From NCBI RefSeq assembly GCF_000314975.1, contig NZ_BAEN01000042.1:1-64000 (forward strand): 64,000 nucleotides of DNA. Direction: 5' to 3'. Made by a program: the position numbers and the translations under genes. Of the stretch, positions 51,079 through 58,563 are shown piece after piece. Source of the stretch: Aliiglaciecola lipolytica E3. Its GTDB lineage: Bacteria; Pseudomonadota; Gammaproteobacteria; Enterobacterales; Alteromonadaceae. The first letter of the stretch is position 1, and the number at the start of each line of letters is the position of its first letter. Under the pieces are notes generated by a model. The model saw only the letters and a list, made by a program, of their open reading frames with translations, was not told the origin of the DNA and did no database searches.

Positions 51079-52032
51079 ATGAGTATTCAAACCCTTGACA
51101 AACTTTTGATTTGTCACATCGACTGTTCCATCTGGAGCGGTAGAAAAAAACTAAGGCCTGAAGATTTCAGATTAGCCAATGGCAGCCAACTTCCACCGAA
51201 GGATGTTGCCAGCTTAGGGAGTAAAAAAATTTGTGACCCAGAGGCATTGGCGAACTTTGAAAGGCTTAAGAAAGAAGCGCAGCGCTTGTGTGAGCAAGTC
51301 GGTGTGCGGTTTTTAGGTGGCTATGCCGTCCCTGAAGACCGAATTGATCAGATTGTTCCAGAGCTTGACCGGATCGGTCAGGAGTTTGCGCAGTGTAAGC
51401 AGTTGTTCTTGGACAACTATGATCAGGTGACGTTTGACTGGGTTGCGAAACACCCGGAATTTGCAGATGCAATCCGACGTGCATTATCACCCATCGAAGA
51501 CGTGGAACAACGGCTTCAGTTCGGTTATGCCATCTATCGAATGCAACCGGCTGAACAAGCTGGTGGATTAGATGACAAGGTCAATGGCATGGGACACACC
51601 CTCTTTAGGGAGGTGGCTCGTGATGCCAATGAACTGTTTGAGCGTTCCGTTGCAGGTAAGAATCAAATCAGCCAGCGATCTCTTAATCCTCTCAAACGGT
51701 TAAGAGACAAGTTGGATGGTTTGTCATTCCTGGATCACCGAGTTCAGCCAATGGTTGAAGCGATGGACAATTTATTTGTTCGTCTGCCGAAGACCGGCCC
51801 TGTGACAGACAATCTCTATCACGAACTGATGGCGACCATTTTAATTTTGTCTGATCCAGACAAGATGAGAATGCACGGTGAAGGTCAATTGGATATCAGA
51901 CAACTGATGCCCAAACCTGAACCTAAACCCGCACAGCCAGTATCTGCTCAGGCAGATAACTTACGTGCAATACCACAACCAACCGTCAGACCAAACCTTG
52001 GTTCGACTGTACCAAACTCATTTTATTTCTAA
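51079..52032 (+). CDS. DUF3150-family protein
   Basis: 317-residue helical protein. The N-terminal half fits DUF3150 (LLICHIDCSIWSGRKKL, DFRLANGSQLPPKDVASLGSKKI, VGVRFLGGYAVPED). A Pro-rich linker (KPEPKPAQPVSAQ) leads to the C-terminal tail VPNSFYF. DUF3150 genes commonly accompany MoxR and VWA genes in ICEs and phages; the role is unknown. Confidence 0.8.
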   Translation: MSIQTLDKLLICHIDCSIWSGRKKLRPEDFRLANGSQLPPKDVASLGSKKICDPEALANFERLKKEAQRLCEQVGVRFLGGYAVPEDRIDQIVPELDRIGQEFAQCKQLFLDNYDQVTFDWVAKHPEFADAIRRALSPIEDVEQRLQFGYAIYRMQPAEQAGGLDDKVNGMGHTLFREVARDANELFERSVAGKNQISQRSLNPLKRLRDKLDGLSFLDHRVQPMVEAMDNLFVRLPKTGPVTDNLYHELMATILILSDPDKMRMHGEGQLDIRQLMPKPEPKPAQPVSAQADNLRAIPQPTVRPNLGSTVPNSFYF

Positions 52033-52035
52033 CGT

Positions 52036-52089
52036 CCTTGAGGGCATGTTGCCCTTAAGGGCGCATGTCCTCTGAACTATGTAAGAGGA
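52036..52089 (+). promoter_or_regulatory. Two-hairpin leader 7 (before 52094 gene)
   Basis: Stem CCTTGAGGGC/GCCCTTAAGG (52036-52060), then TCCTC (52068-52072) with GAGGA (52085-52089), the ribosome site. Confidence 0.65.
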
Positions 52090-52093
52090 AATT

Positions 52094-52534
52094 ATGCAAT
52101 CAACCATCCATAACCCCAGCCAACTGAACCAGTTTGAAGCACATTTTCGTGGTGTGACTGATGCGGTTGAAAGTGAATCGATACCAGAAGTGGCGTGTTG
52201 TCGAACGTTAGTACAACGATCGTACTCAACACATAGTGTCGTGATCCCCAAGAACCCTGTTTTGATCGCAGATGCGGACGCACAAGGAGCTTGGGTAACG
52301 GCCATGGTATTTGTTCCAAACATGGCATTGCAGCAAACCGCTCATGAGCGGGCCTGGCTGCAATATCAACACGAGGTGTCTACTCAGTTACAAGACCAGT
52401 ACGGTCTGACATTGGATGACATCCTGAGTTTAGACCAGCTTAAAACGTCATTTGAGCAGCACGAGAGTCCAGCTCAATTGGTGGCTTGGCTAGGTCAAAA
52501 ATACGACCTGGATAAGCTAAAAGCACAGGTTTAA
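52094..52534 (+). CDS. Conserved ICE protein of unknown function (s072-like)
   Basis: 146-residue soluble protein (FEAHFRGVTDAVESESIPEV... YSTHSVVIPKNPVLIADADAQGAWVTAMVFVPN). No domain recognised. It lies between the DUF3150 and VWA genes with its own leader, so it probably belongs to the same functional set. Confidence 0.7.
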   Translation: MQSTIHNPSQLNQFEAHFRGVTDAVESESIPEVACCRTLVQRSYSTHSVVIPKNPVLIADADAQGAWVTAMVFVPNMALQQTAHERAWLQYQHEVSTQLQDQYGLTLDDILSLDQLKTSFEQHESPAQLVAWLGQKYDLDKLKAQV

Positions 52535-52545
52535 ACACCCACATT

Positions 52546-52603
52546 CCGAGCGGGGAAACGCTCCCGCTGAGGGAGTATTCCCCCTAATGATTAGGAGACT
52601 CCC
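52546..52603 (+). promoter_or_regulatory. Two-hairpin leader 8 (before VWA gene)
   Basis: Stem AGCGGG/CCCGCT extended by CC/GG (52546-52572), overlapping a second stem GGGAGT (52571-52576) with ACTCCC (52598-52603) next to the ATG; GGAG at 52594 lies inside. The overlap means the two stems may compete. Confidence 0.6.
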
Positions 52604-54241
52604 ATGAATCATCCATTAAAAAACGCACTGCCAATCGTTGCCGCCGCTTATGGCGAAAAGTTTGGTGTGAAGGTGCTTATTCAAGGACAAGATGCGTTTA
52701 CCGATGGTGAGCGGATTGTGATCCCAACAGCAAACCCAGACGACCCACACTATCAACAGATAGCTTGGGGTTATCTGGCTCATGAAGCGGCGCATATTCG
52801 GCATACCAATTTTGACATGGTGCAGAAAGCGTCGTCCAAACCGATCCGTAAGGCATTTCTCAATATCATTGAGGACGTTCGCATTGAAAACGAATTGGCA
52901 AAGGATTACCCCGGAACCCGGCGCAGTATTTCGCAAGTGATTGAGTACATGGTGGACACACAGCAAATGTGTGTACCTGAACAGCTTGAGCCTGCATCTA
53001 ACTTGCAAGCCTGGTTGTTGTTCCGCTTGAGATGCCATTTTCTCGGTCAGAAAGCACTGACGCCTTTGTATCAAGCAGTTGATGAAAGAGTGAGACAACT
53101 CTTTCCTGCCGCAGCGATGAGCCGGTTAAGCGCCATGCTGACAGCAGTGCCTAGCTTAGGCTCTACAGGTGAAGTGCTGAAACTTGTCGATGCCATCGTT
53201 GCCATGTTGGAAGACGAATCTCGTCCACCACAGGATGAGTTGGATGCTGATAACGGTAATGACATTGGACAAGATGCAAGTAATGACAGCAATAACGGTA
53301 GTGACAGTCAAACCCCGGAAGCAGACTCGTCTGCAACGGGTGATTCAGATAACTCTGATCAAGCTGACAATTTGCGACAAGCCTTAGAGGCCAGTGCCGC
53401 TCAGTTTGAACCCGATACCTTTGCACAAGTGGCAGAAGTGTTGTCGGAACAAGCTGAAGGACATCAGGGCGTCACTCCACTCAGTTTGCCCCAAGCAGAA
53501 CAAGCTATGTTGGGTGATGAGGCCATCTTGACCTTATCGGCGTCTGAGTCGGCTCAAATTCGAGCCAGGCTTAGGGGCATGGTTCAGTCCAGTCAGGACA
53601 ATCGGAATCATGCCAAACGGCACGGTCTTCGAGTTGCAACCCATCGTCTTGCCGCCTCACAAGCAGGTGAATCGAGATTGTTTATTCAAAAGCAGCCACG
53701 CATTGCGCCTAATGCTGCTGTGCACTTGCTTGTCGATATATCGGGCTCAATGGGTAAGCCCATTGGCGAAGGTAATCGCAAGTACTTTCATGTTGCCAAT
53801 GAAGCCGCTTTGGCTTTGGCCATGGCATTGGAAGGTATACCGGGTGTTGTACCTGCGGTCAGTTATTTTCCTGGTATTCATCAGGAAGTTTCTATCGCGT
53901 TATTGCCCAAGCAATCGGTTCGACATCGGGCCGCCTGTTTTGACCAAAAACCACGAGGTTGTACGCCTATGGCACAAGCTATGTGGTTTGCGGCAAACAG
54001 TTTGTTGGCACAAAAACAGAAGCGAAAGCTAATGATAGTGCTAACCGATGGTGACCCAGATGACTGGGCTGCTACGCATGACATTGTTGACCGTTGCAGA
54101 CGAAGTGGCTTTGAGCTGCTGGGGATCGGCATTCAAACACGCAGTGTTGAGAAATTCTTTCCTCAAAGCATCGTGATTAACGACGTCAAAGATCTGAAGC
54201 GTGAGTTATTCGAAGTAACACAACAACTGTTAGTTCAGTAA
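52604..54241 (+). CDS. CobT-like VWA protein with HExxH motif
   Basis: 545 residues. An HExxH motif (His60-Glu61...His64 in AHEAAHIRHTNF) sits in the N-terminal domain, then an acidic low-complexity linker (~205-260, DNGNDIGQDASNDSNNGSD). The C-terminal VWA domain has MIDAS Asp378-x-Ser-x-Ser (VDISGSM) and TDGDPDD. Typical partner of the MoxR ATPase at 49254. Called cobT in SXT; likely a MoxR-VWA chaperone/remodelling pair rather than cobaltochelatase. Confidence 0.88.
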   Translation: MNHPLKNALPIVAAAYGEKFGVKVLIQGQDAFTDGERIVIPTANPDDPHYQQIAWGYLAHEAAHIRHTNFDMVQKASSKPIRKAFLNIIEDVRIENELAKDYPGTRRSISQVIEYMVDTQQMCVPEQLEPASNLQAWLLFRLRCHFLGQKALTPLYQAVDERVRQLFPAAAMSRLSAMLTAVPSLGSTGEVLKLVDAIVAMLEDESRPPQDELDADNGNDIGQDASNDSNNGSDSQTPEADSSATGDSDNSDQADNLRQALEASAAQFEPDTFAQVAEVLSEQAEGHQGVTPLSLPQAEQAMLGDEAILTLSASESAQIRARLRGMVQSSQDNRNHAKRHGLRVATHRLAASQAGESRLFIQKQPRIAPNAAVHLLVDISGSMGKPIGEGNRKYFHVANEAALALAMALEGIPGVVPAVSYFPGIHQEVSIALLPKQSVRHRAACFDQKPRGCTPMAQAMWFAANSLLAQKQKRKLMIVLTDGDPDDWAATHDIVDRCRRSGFELLGIGIQTRSVEKFFPQSIVINDVKDLKRELFEVTQQLLVQ

Positions 54242-54258
54242 CCACATCAACTTTACCA

Positions 54259-54319
54259 CCCTGCGGGGACGATTCCGTCCCCGTCAGGGCATGGGTTCGT
54301 CTCCGTTTTTTTTGGAGAC
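54259..54319 (+). promoter_or_regulatory. Two-hairpin leader 9 (before radC)
   Basis: Stem CCCTGcGGGGAC/GTCCCCgtCAGGG (54259-54289), then GTCTCC (54299-54304) with GGAGAC (54314-54319), containing the ribosome site four bases before the ATG. Confidence 0.7.
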
Positions 54320-54323
54320 TCCT

Positions 54324-54821
54324 ATGAAAAACAGAAAGTTCTTAGCTGGCGAAGAAGCCGGTACTTATATCGTTCCTGAGCAAGTGACCGAAGCGGATAT
54401 CTTAGATATGGCGCTTAAGCTCGCTCGTGGTCGATTGAGTAAAGGTCGCAAAATTGAACAGCCATCGTCGGCGTTCTCATACCTGCAAACACTGATGCAC
54501 GAGTATGAGCACGAAGTCTTTGGCGTGCTGTTTCTTGATACAAAGCATCGCGTTATTCGATTTGAAGAGCTATTCAAAGGCACTTTAGATGCGGCGAGCG
54601 TATATCCAAGGGAAGTAACAAAGCGGGCGTTAGAACTTAATGCGGCAGCAGTGATACTGGTTCATAACCATCCATCGGGTGATCCTGAGCCCAGTGAAGC
54701 CGATAAACGCATCACTCATCGACTCCGTGACGCCATGTCACTTGTTGATATTCGAACGCTTGACCATGTTGTGGTCGCATCCGAGGGCTGCGTTTCGCTT
54801 GCTGAACGCGGTTATCTTTAA
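54324..54821 (+). CDS. radC: RadC-family JAB/MPN protein
   Basis: 165 residues from the ATG at 54324 (GGAG upstream; an in-frame ATG at 54291 lies inside the leader hairpin and is rejected). JAMM metalloprotease-like motif His114-x-His116...Asp in HNHPSGDPEPSEAD, and Glu in the EVFGVLFLDTKHRVI strand. RadC proteins are common on mobile elements; their role is unsettled and not classical DNA repair. The stop overlaps the next ATG (TAATG). Confidence 0.93.
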   Translation: MKNRKFLAGEEAGTYIVPEQVTEADILDMALKLARGRLSKGRKIEQPSSAFSYLQTLMHEYEHEVFGVLFLDTKHRVIRFEELFKGTLDAASVYPREVTKRALELNAAAVILVHNHPSGDPEPSEADKRITHRLRDAMSLVDIRTLDHVVVASEGCVSLAERGYL

Positions 54822-55162
54822 TGAATGGGCGCATTGCCCATTCTCCTACATCACAAAAGCAGTCCCATCAACACACGTCATCACAGCTCGAATTTCTATT
54901 TGAGTTTGATGATGCCCCTGTCACTTGGTCTGACACGGAAATCTGGCAGTTACGCGAAGGCATTCTATTAGATGCAATCCGTGTATTGCTGGACGGTCGT
55001 GTCAGTACTCGATTGCGCAAGGATGTGTTGTCGTGGATTAAAAATGACGAATTAACGCCATTTTGCTTTCGTGTTTGCGCAATGGCTGCGGTTGTCGATC
55101 CTGATGTGCTTCGTGATTCCATCATGTGGCTATTAAGACGACATGGTATCCAGCTTGACTAA
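54821..55162 (+). CDS. Hypothetical protein coupled to radC
   Basis: 113 residues, translationally coupled to radC (TAATG). A perfect stem GAATGGGC/GCCCATTC (54823-54843) covers its first codons. The middle is helical and acidic (TEIWQLREGILLDAIRVLLDGRVSTRLRKDVLSWI), with CFRVCAMAAVVDPDVLRD near the end. No domain recognised. A conserved small ICE gene by position. Confidence 0.7.
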   Translation: MNGRIAHSPTSQKQSHQHTSSQLEFLFEFDDAPVTWSDTEIWQLREGILLDAIRVLLDGRVSTRLRKDVLSWIKNDELTPFCFRVCAMAAVVDPDVLRDSIMWLLRRHGIQLD

Positions 55163-55170
55163 CGTTCCTG

Positions 55171-55240
55171 CATTAACCAAACGGCTCAATGCAGGCCCAG
55201 AGCTGACTTTTATCACTTGTGGTAGGAGTCGGCTTTTTAC
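55171..55240 (+). terminator. Hairpin pair between the radC operon and the primase gene
   Basis: CCTGCATT/AATGCAGG (about 55167-55195) is followed by AGCTGACT/AGTCGGCT with a TTTTT run (about 55201-55239). The second looks like a factor-independent terminator; an AAGGAGG ribosome site for the next gene follows. Confidence 0.5.
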
Positions 55241-55253
55241 TTAAGGAGGTTAT

Positions 55254-56321
55254 ATGGCGTTACCTTTACAAATTGAAACTGTAAGGCCATATCTTAATGG
55301 CCAGTGGCTTCAAATACTGGCGGCGTTGGTGCCAGAACTTGATGCCGCTATTGCTCGAAAAGGCCGTCATGTGGCTTGTCCTGTTCATGGCGGTCGTGAT
55401 GGCTTTAGGCTGTTCAAAGATGCTGAATATACCGGAGGTGGCGTTTGTAACACCTGCGGGATCTTTCATGATGGTTTTGAACTGTTGTCTTGGATTAATG
55501 GATGGAACTTTGCTCAGTCTATTGAAGCAATCGGTCAAGCTCTAGGTATTCAACCCGGACAAGTACCAACTCGGGTAATACCGAGTAACGCTGTTGACTG
55601 GAAGACTAAAAAGCAGGACGAGGACAAAGCGATTATCCATCGCTTGAATCAAACCTGGGGAGAAACGTTATCCCTTGCAGATACTCGTGCGCAACCCGTT
55701 TGGAACTACTTGCATCGTCGTGGCATTGTTACGCGGCTTCGTCCTGAATGGGATTCGGTGCTGAGGTTTCATCCAAACTTGCCTTACCATGATGAAGATG
55801 GTCTGTTTATCGATAGCTACCCAGCGCTGCTAGGTAAAATCGTTACGCAGCAAGGGCGTTCGGCCACGTTTCATCGGATCTACCTAAGTGAAGATGGATT
55901 CAAAGCACCAGTTGAAAAGCCAAAAAAGATGATGCCGATCCCCAGTGACAGAACAATCACTGGTGGTGCCATTCCTATAGGTGAGCCTAGTGAGGTATTA
56001 GGTGTGTCTGAAGGTATCGAAACAGCTTTAGCGGTTACCAGAGCTACGGGGCAAACATGTTGGTCGGTTGTGAATGCAACCCTACTGGCTAGGTTTGAGC
56101 CACCAAGTAATGTGAAAATGCTGTACATCTGGGCAGACCACGATCTCTCTGAGACCGGCCTGAATGCAGCGAATGAACTCAAGAAAAAAGCCTGGCAGAA
56201 AGGCATTCTGACACAAGTCCTGATCCCTCCGATACCAACGTCACTCGGCGTGAAAAGTTGGGATTGGAATGATGTGCTGAATGTTTACGGTGCTATGGGC
56301 TTTCCGAAAGTTCATATCTGA
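55254..56321 (+). CDS. Zinc-finger/TOPRIM primase-like protein
   Basis: 355 residues. Zinc-binding Cys42/His45 and Cys65/Cys68 (ACPVHGGRDG... GGGVCNTCG) are of the P4-alpha/TraC primase type. A TOPRIM-like domain lies at about residues 245-345 (GVSEGIETALAV, YIWADHDLSETGLNAANEL). No helicase part, so shorter than P4 alpha. Likely primes the transferred strand or ICE replication. AAGGAGG precedes the ATG; a strong terminator follows. Confidence 0.85.
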   Translation: MALPLQIETVRPYLNGQWLQILAALVPELDAAIARKGRHVACPVHGGRDGFRLFKDAEYTGGGVCNTCGIFHDGFELLSWINGWNFAQSIEAIGQALGIQPGQVPTRVIPSNAVDWKTKKQDEDKAIIHRLNQTWGETLSLADTRAQPVWNYLHRRGIVTRLRPEWDSVLRFHPNLPYHDEDGLFIDSYPALLGKIVTQQGRSATFHRIYLSEDGFKAPVEKPKKMMPIPSDRTITGGAIPIGEPSEVLGVSEGIETALAVTRATGQTCWSVVNATLLARFEPPSNVKMLYIWADHDLSETGLNAANELKKKAWQKGILTQVLIPPIPTSLGVKSWDWNDVLNVYGAMGFPKVHI

Positions 56322-56324
56322 TCC

Positions 56325-56346
56325 AAGGGGCTTCGGCCCCTTTTTT
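56325..56346 (+). terminator. Strong terminator after the primase-like gene
   Basis: AAGGGGC-TTCG-GCCCCTT followed by a T-run: a stable tetraloop hairpin, classic intrinsic terminator. Confidence 0.92.
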
Positions 56347-56350
56347 GCGC

Positions 56351-56384
56351 CTTGCATATTTGAAAAAACATGGAGAATGAAAAA
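56351..56384 (+). repeat. Copy 2 of the promoter-region repeat at 4377
   Basis: CTTGCATATTTGAAAA is identical over 16 bases to 4377-4392 and continues with TGGAGAATGAAAA, matching TGGAAAATGGAAA there. Lies directly after a terminator and before the gene at 56410, where a promoter is needed. Confidence 0.55.
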
Positions 56385-56409
56385 TAGATAACCAATAGGA
56401 GAAACAAAC

Positions 56410-57144
56410 ATGATGGTATTAACTCTTTTAACAAAGCAGATTGATGGCAAGTATACGGTGTACTGGAAGACTGGCCTTCGAAGAGGTGGTGAGCTAAAGG
56501 TCGATTTAGGTGAGCAATACGACAAGCTACCTGAGCAGCAAAAGCCAATTGCAGCTGAGCTCTATGCGATTCATCACCTACTGTCAGTGAAAGAGGTGAT
56601 GGGGAGTAACCGAAGCGGCAATGGGCTTCAAATCCGAGTCAGTAAAGGAGCCATCAAAAAGTTACAGAAACAACGCTCAACTCAGCATTCACTTTACAGC
56701 CTGACTAGGTTCTTGCTCACTCGATACCAGGAAGCACAGATCTCGGTAGAGAAGCGGGACGATTGGCTCTCACATTCCTTCGAAGAATACATCGTCGATA
56801 ATGCTACCGTGAGAGAAATCGATGAGGTAATCAACGTTCCGAACATTGGACCTGTCGTGGTGACTCGTCATGCACTGGAACGGTTTGTGGAACGGCTTTC
56901 AGACGGTGTACCTAAGCATCCTTGGAAGGCTTTGTGCTCAAAGCTGCTATGTTCGGGGCTAACTAAAACTCAGTTGCCAGAAAACGTCGCTATCCAAAAA
57001 GCAAAAAAATATGCCCAAGAGGCCGAGTTCTGGCAGCATGTGGGGAGCAAAATGTACTTTGTTATGATACCCACAAGTGGATCATCTAAGATTTTAGTTT
57101 CTGTTGTTAATCAGTGCATAACAATGAACCAAGTTAGTTTATAA
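56410..57144 (+). CDS. Hypothetical ICE cargo or backbone protein
   Basis: 244 residues starting at the first of two ATGs behind AGGAG. The N-terminal part (AAELYAIHHLLSVKEVMG... LYSLTRFLLTRYQEAQI) has the spacing of an RNase-H-like fold; the second half contains VVVTRHALERFVERLSDG and an AxxxY-rich helix. Neither domain is certain. It has its own promoter region, a repeat shared with 4377. No function assigned. Confidence 0.65.
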   Translation: MMVLTLLTKQIDGKYTVYWKTGLRRGGELKVDLGEQYDKLPEQQKPIAAELYAIHHLLSVKEVMGSNRSGNGLQIRVSKGAIKKLQKQRSTQHSLYSLTRFLLTRYQEAQISVEKRDDWLSHSFEEYIVDNATVREIDEVINVPNIGPVVVTRHALERFVERLSDGVPKHPWKALCSKLLCSGLTKTQLPENVAIQKAKKYAQEAEFWQHVGSKMYFVMIPTSGSSKILVSVVNQCITMNQVSL

Positions 57145-57233
57145 AGTATCAATGTACGATTCGAATATATTGTTTATTTCGTTTATTTCGTTTAAATTGA
57201 TTACTCAAGTTCTGCCTTGTCATTGGAGCCAGT

Positions 57234-57641
57234 ATGTCAACACATAAAAACGTCAATTCCCCTCCCTCTGCTAGCGACATCGAATTAGCACACAAAGGGA
57301 AACAGGTATTGCGCAAGCTGATAAGTGACAATGTATCCAGCTACTCAATCAAGGTTATAAGAAATGATGAAGAGCCGAAGATTATTCAACTGCCCGCAAT
57401 TGCTATTAGCCTTCTAGCAGACGCGTTAAATGAAATTAGCAATGGAAGTTCAGTCAAGGTCATACCACAGCAACCTGAACTGACAACCCAAGAAGCTGCA
57501 GATGTTCTTAACGTCTCACGCCCATTTCTAATTAAGCTCCTTGAAAGCGGTCAAATTCCCTTTCATCGAGTTGGGACCCATCGTCGCATCAAACATAAAG
57601 ACATTATTGAATTTACGCTTAACGGCGATAATAAAAAATAA
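57234..57641 (+). CDS. Excisionase-type HTH protein, probable antitoxin or regulator
   Basis: 135 residues with a C-terminal MerR/excisionase-like helix-turn-helix (TTQEAADVLNVSRPFLIKLLESGQIPFHRVGTHRRIKHKDIIEF). Proteins of this build often act as antitoxins of PIN-domain toxins, but the next gene is not a PIN protein, so it is either an orphan or a regulator. The upstream sequence is AT-rich with tandem TTTATTTCG repeats (about 57,173-57,192). Confidence 0.78.
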   Translation: MSTHKNVNSPPSASDIELAHKGKQVLRKLISDNVSSYSIKVIRNDEEPKIIQLPAIAISLLADALNEISNGSSVKVIPQQPELTTQEAADVLNVSRPFLIKLLESGQIPFHRVGTHRRIKHKDIIEFTLNGDNKK

Positions 57642-57702
57642 AAAACCAATTGATATGAAGAATCACGAAGATAAGAAGCGGTTGAAATAAAAGGAATTAA
57701 GC

Positions 57703-58557
57703 ATGCCCAATAAGAACTTTGAATTGTTAAAAAACCGCTGGCCTCAACTATATGAACATGCCAATTTCGCTGAGAAATATGTACATACTGATCCTCACAC
57801 TGCAATTATCAAATTACGTTGCTTTGCTGAACAGTTAGTAGGGATCCTCTATAGAGAACTAAATTTACCTTGCGAGCGAAGTGATGGGTTCTTCGAAAAA
57901 CTAAAATCCAATATTTTCATCGAAGTAATCGATGAAAATATTGTGGAAAAGCTGCACGCAATCCGGATGTTAGGAAATAAAGCGGCACATGGCCGAAGCG
58001 TACATTCAGATGATGCGTTAGCACTACTGAGAGATGCATATTTGATCGGTCAGTGGATGTTCAAAACATATAGCGGATCAACATATGAAAGTTACCCAGC
58101 ATATATAGAACCCTGCCACCCTGATATAGGGCTAAACGCGCTAAGCCAGAGTAACAAAGAGCTTGAAGAGCAATTAGAAAAAGTAAAAGAAGAGCTCTTG
58201 AAACTTGAAGAATCAGAACAAATCGCTCAAAACCAGGCACTCGAACTCAAAAAAGAACTAGACCAAGTTAAACTAGCCGATTTCAAGGAAGCATCATCAA
58301 GGGCTGTATCAACATTCGACCTGGCACCCGAAAACACTCGAGAGCTAATTAAACTTCACGACGCTTTCTCTGAATACAATTTAACTGATGGACAAAGTTT
58401 ATTGGTTGATAAGCTCGATTCGTTTCTCAGCAATAAGGAAGAAAGCGTATTCCTATTAAAAGGTTACGCCGGAACAGGTAAGACATTTATAACTAAAGGC
58501 CTAACAGAGTACTTTAGGGCTATTGGAAGAAACTATGTCCTAGCCGCGCCTACGTAA
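57703..58557 (+). pseudogene. Truncated DUF4145 plus P-loop ATPase/helicase protein
   Basis: 284 residues before a stop created at the junction. Residues ~1-125 match DUF4145-like HEPN folds (AIIKLRCFAEQLVGILYRELNL, LGNKAAHG). A coiled coil spans ~150-205. A RecD/UvrD-like ATPase begins with Walker A GYAGTGKTF at about 254-262, and the frame ends at LAAPT, where helicase motif Ia normally continues. Whole proteins of this plan are much longer. Truncated exactly where the haemagglutinin sequence begins. Such DUF4145-helicases are often found in defence contexts. Confidence 0.8.
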
Positions 58558-58563
58558 GCGTTG
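58550..58563. other. Junction joining two truncated genes
   Basis: The ATPase gene (plus strand) and the haemagglutinin gene (minus strand) both end in mid-domain within a few bases of 58,555; their created stops overlap around the palindrome TACGTA. ICE-type genes lie to the left, chromosome-type genes to the right. The expected traF-traH-traG genes are absent. No inverted or direct repeat of an insertion sequence is visible. Confidence 0.7.

Noticed and set aside
49254-54241. cobS and cobT as cobalamin biosynthesis genes
   Set aside because: No other cobalamin genes are present; the domains are generic MoxR AAA+ and VWA, so only the historical name points to cobaltochelatase.
57173-57192. 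Tandem TTTATTTCG repeats as a CRISPR or iteron array
   Set aside because: Only two to three short copies in an AT-rich promoter region; no spacers and no nearby replication or cas gene.
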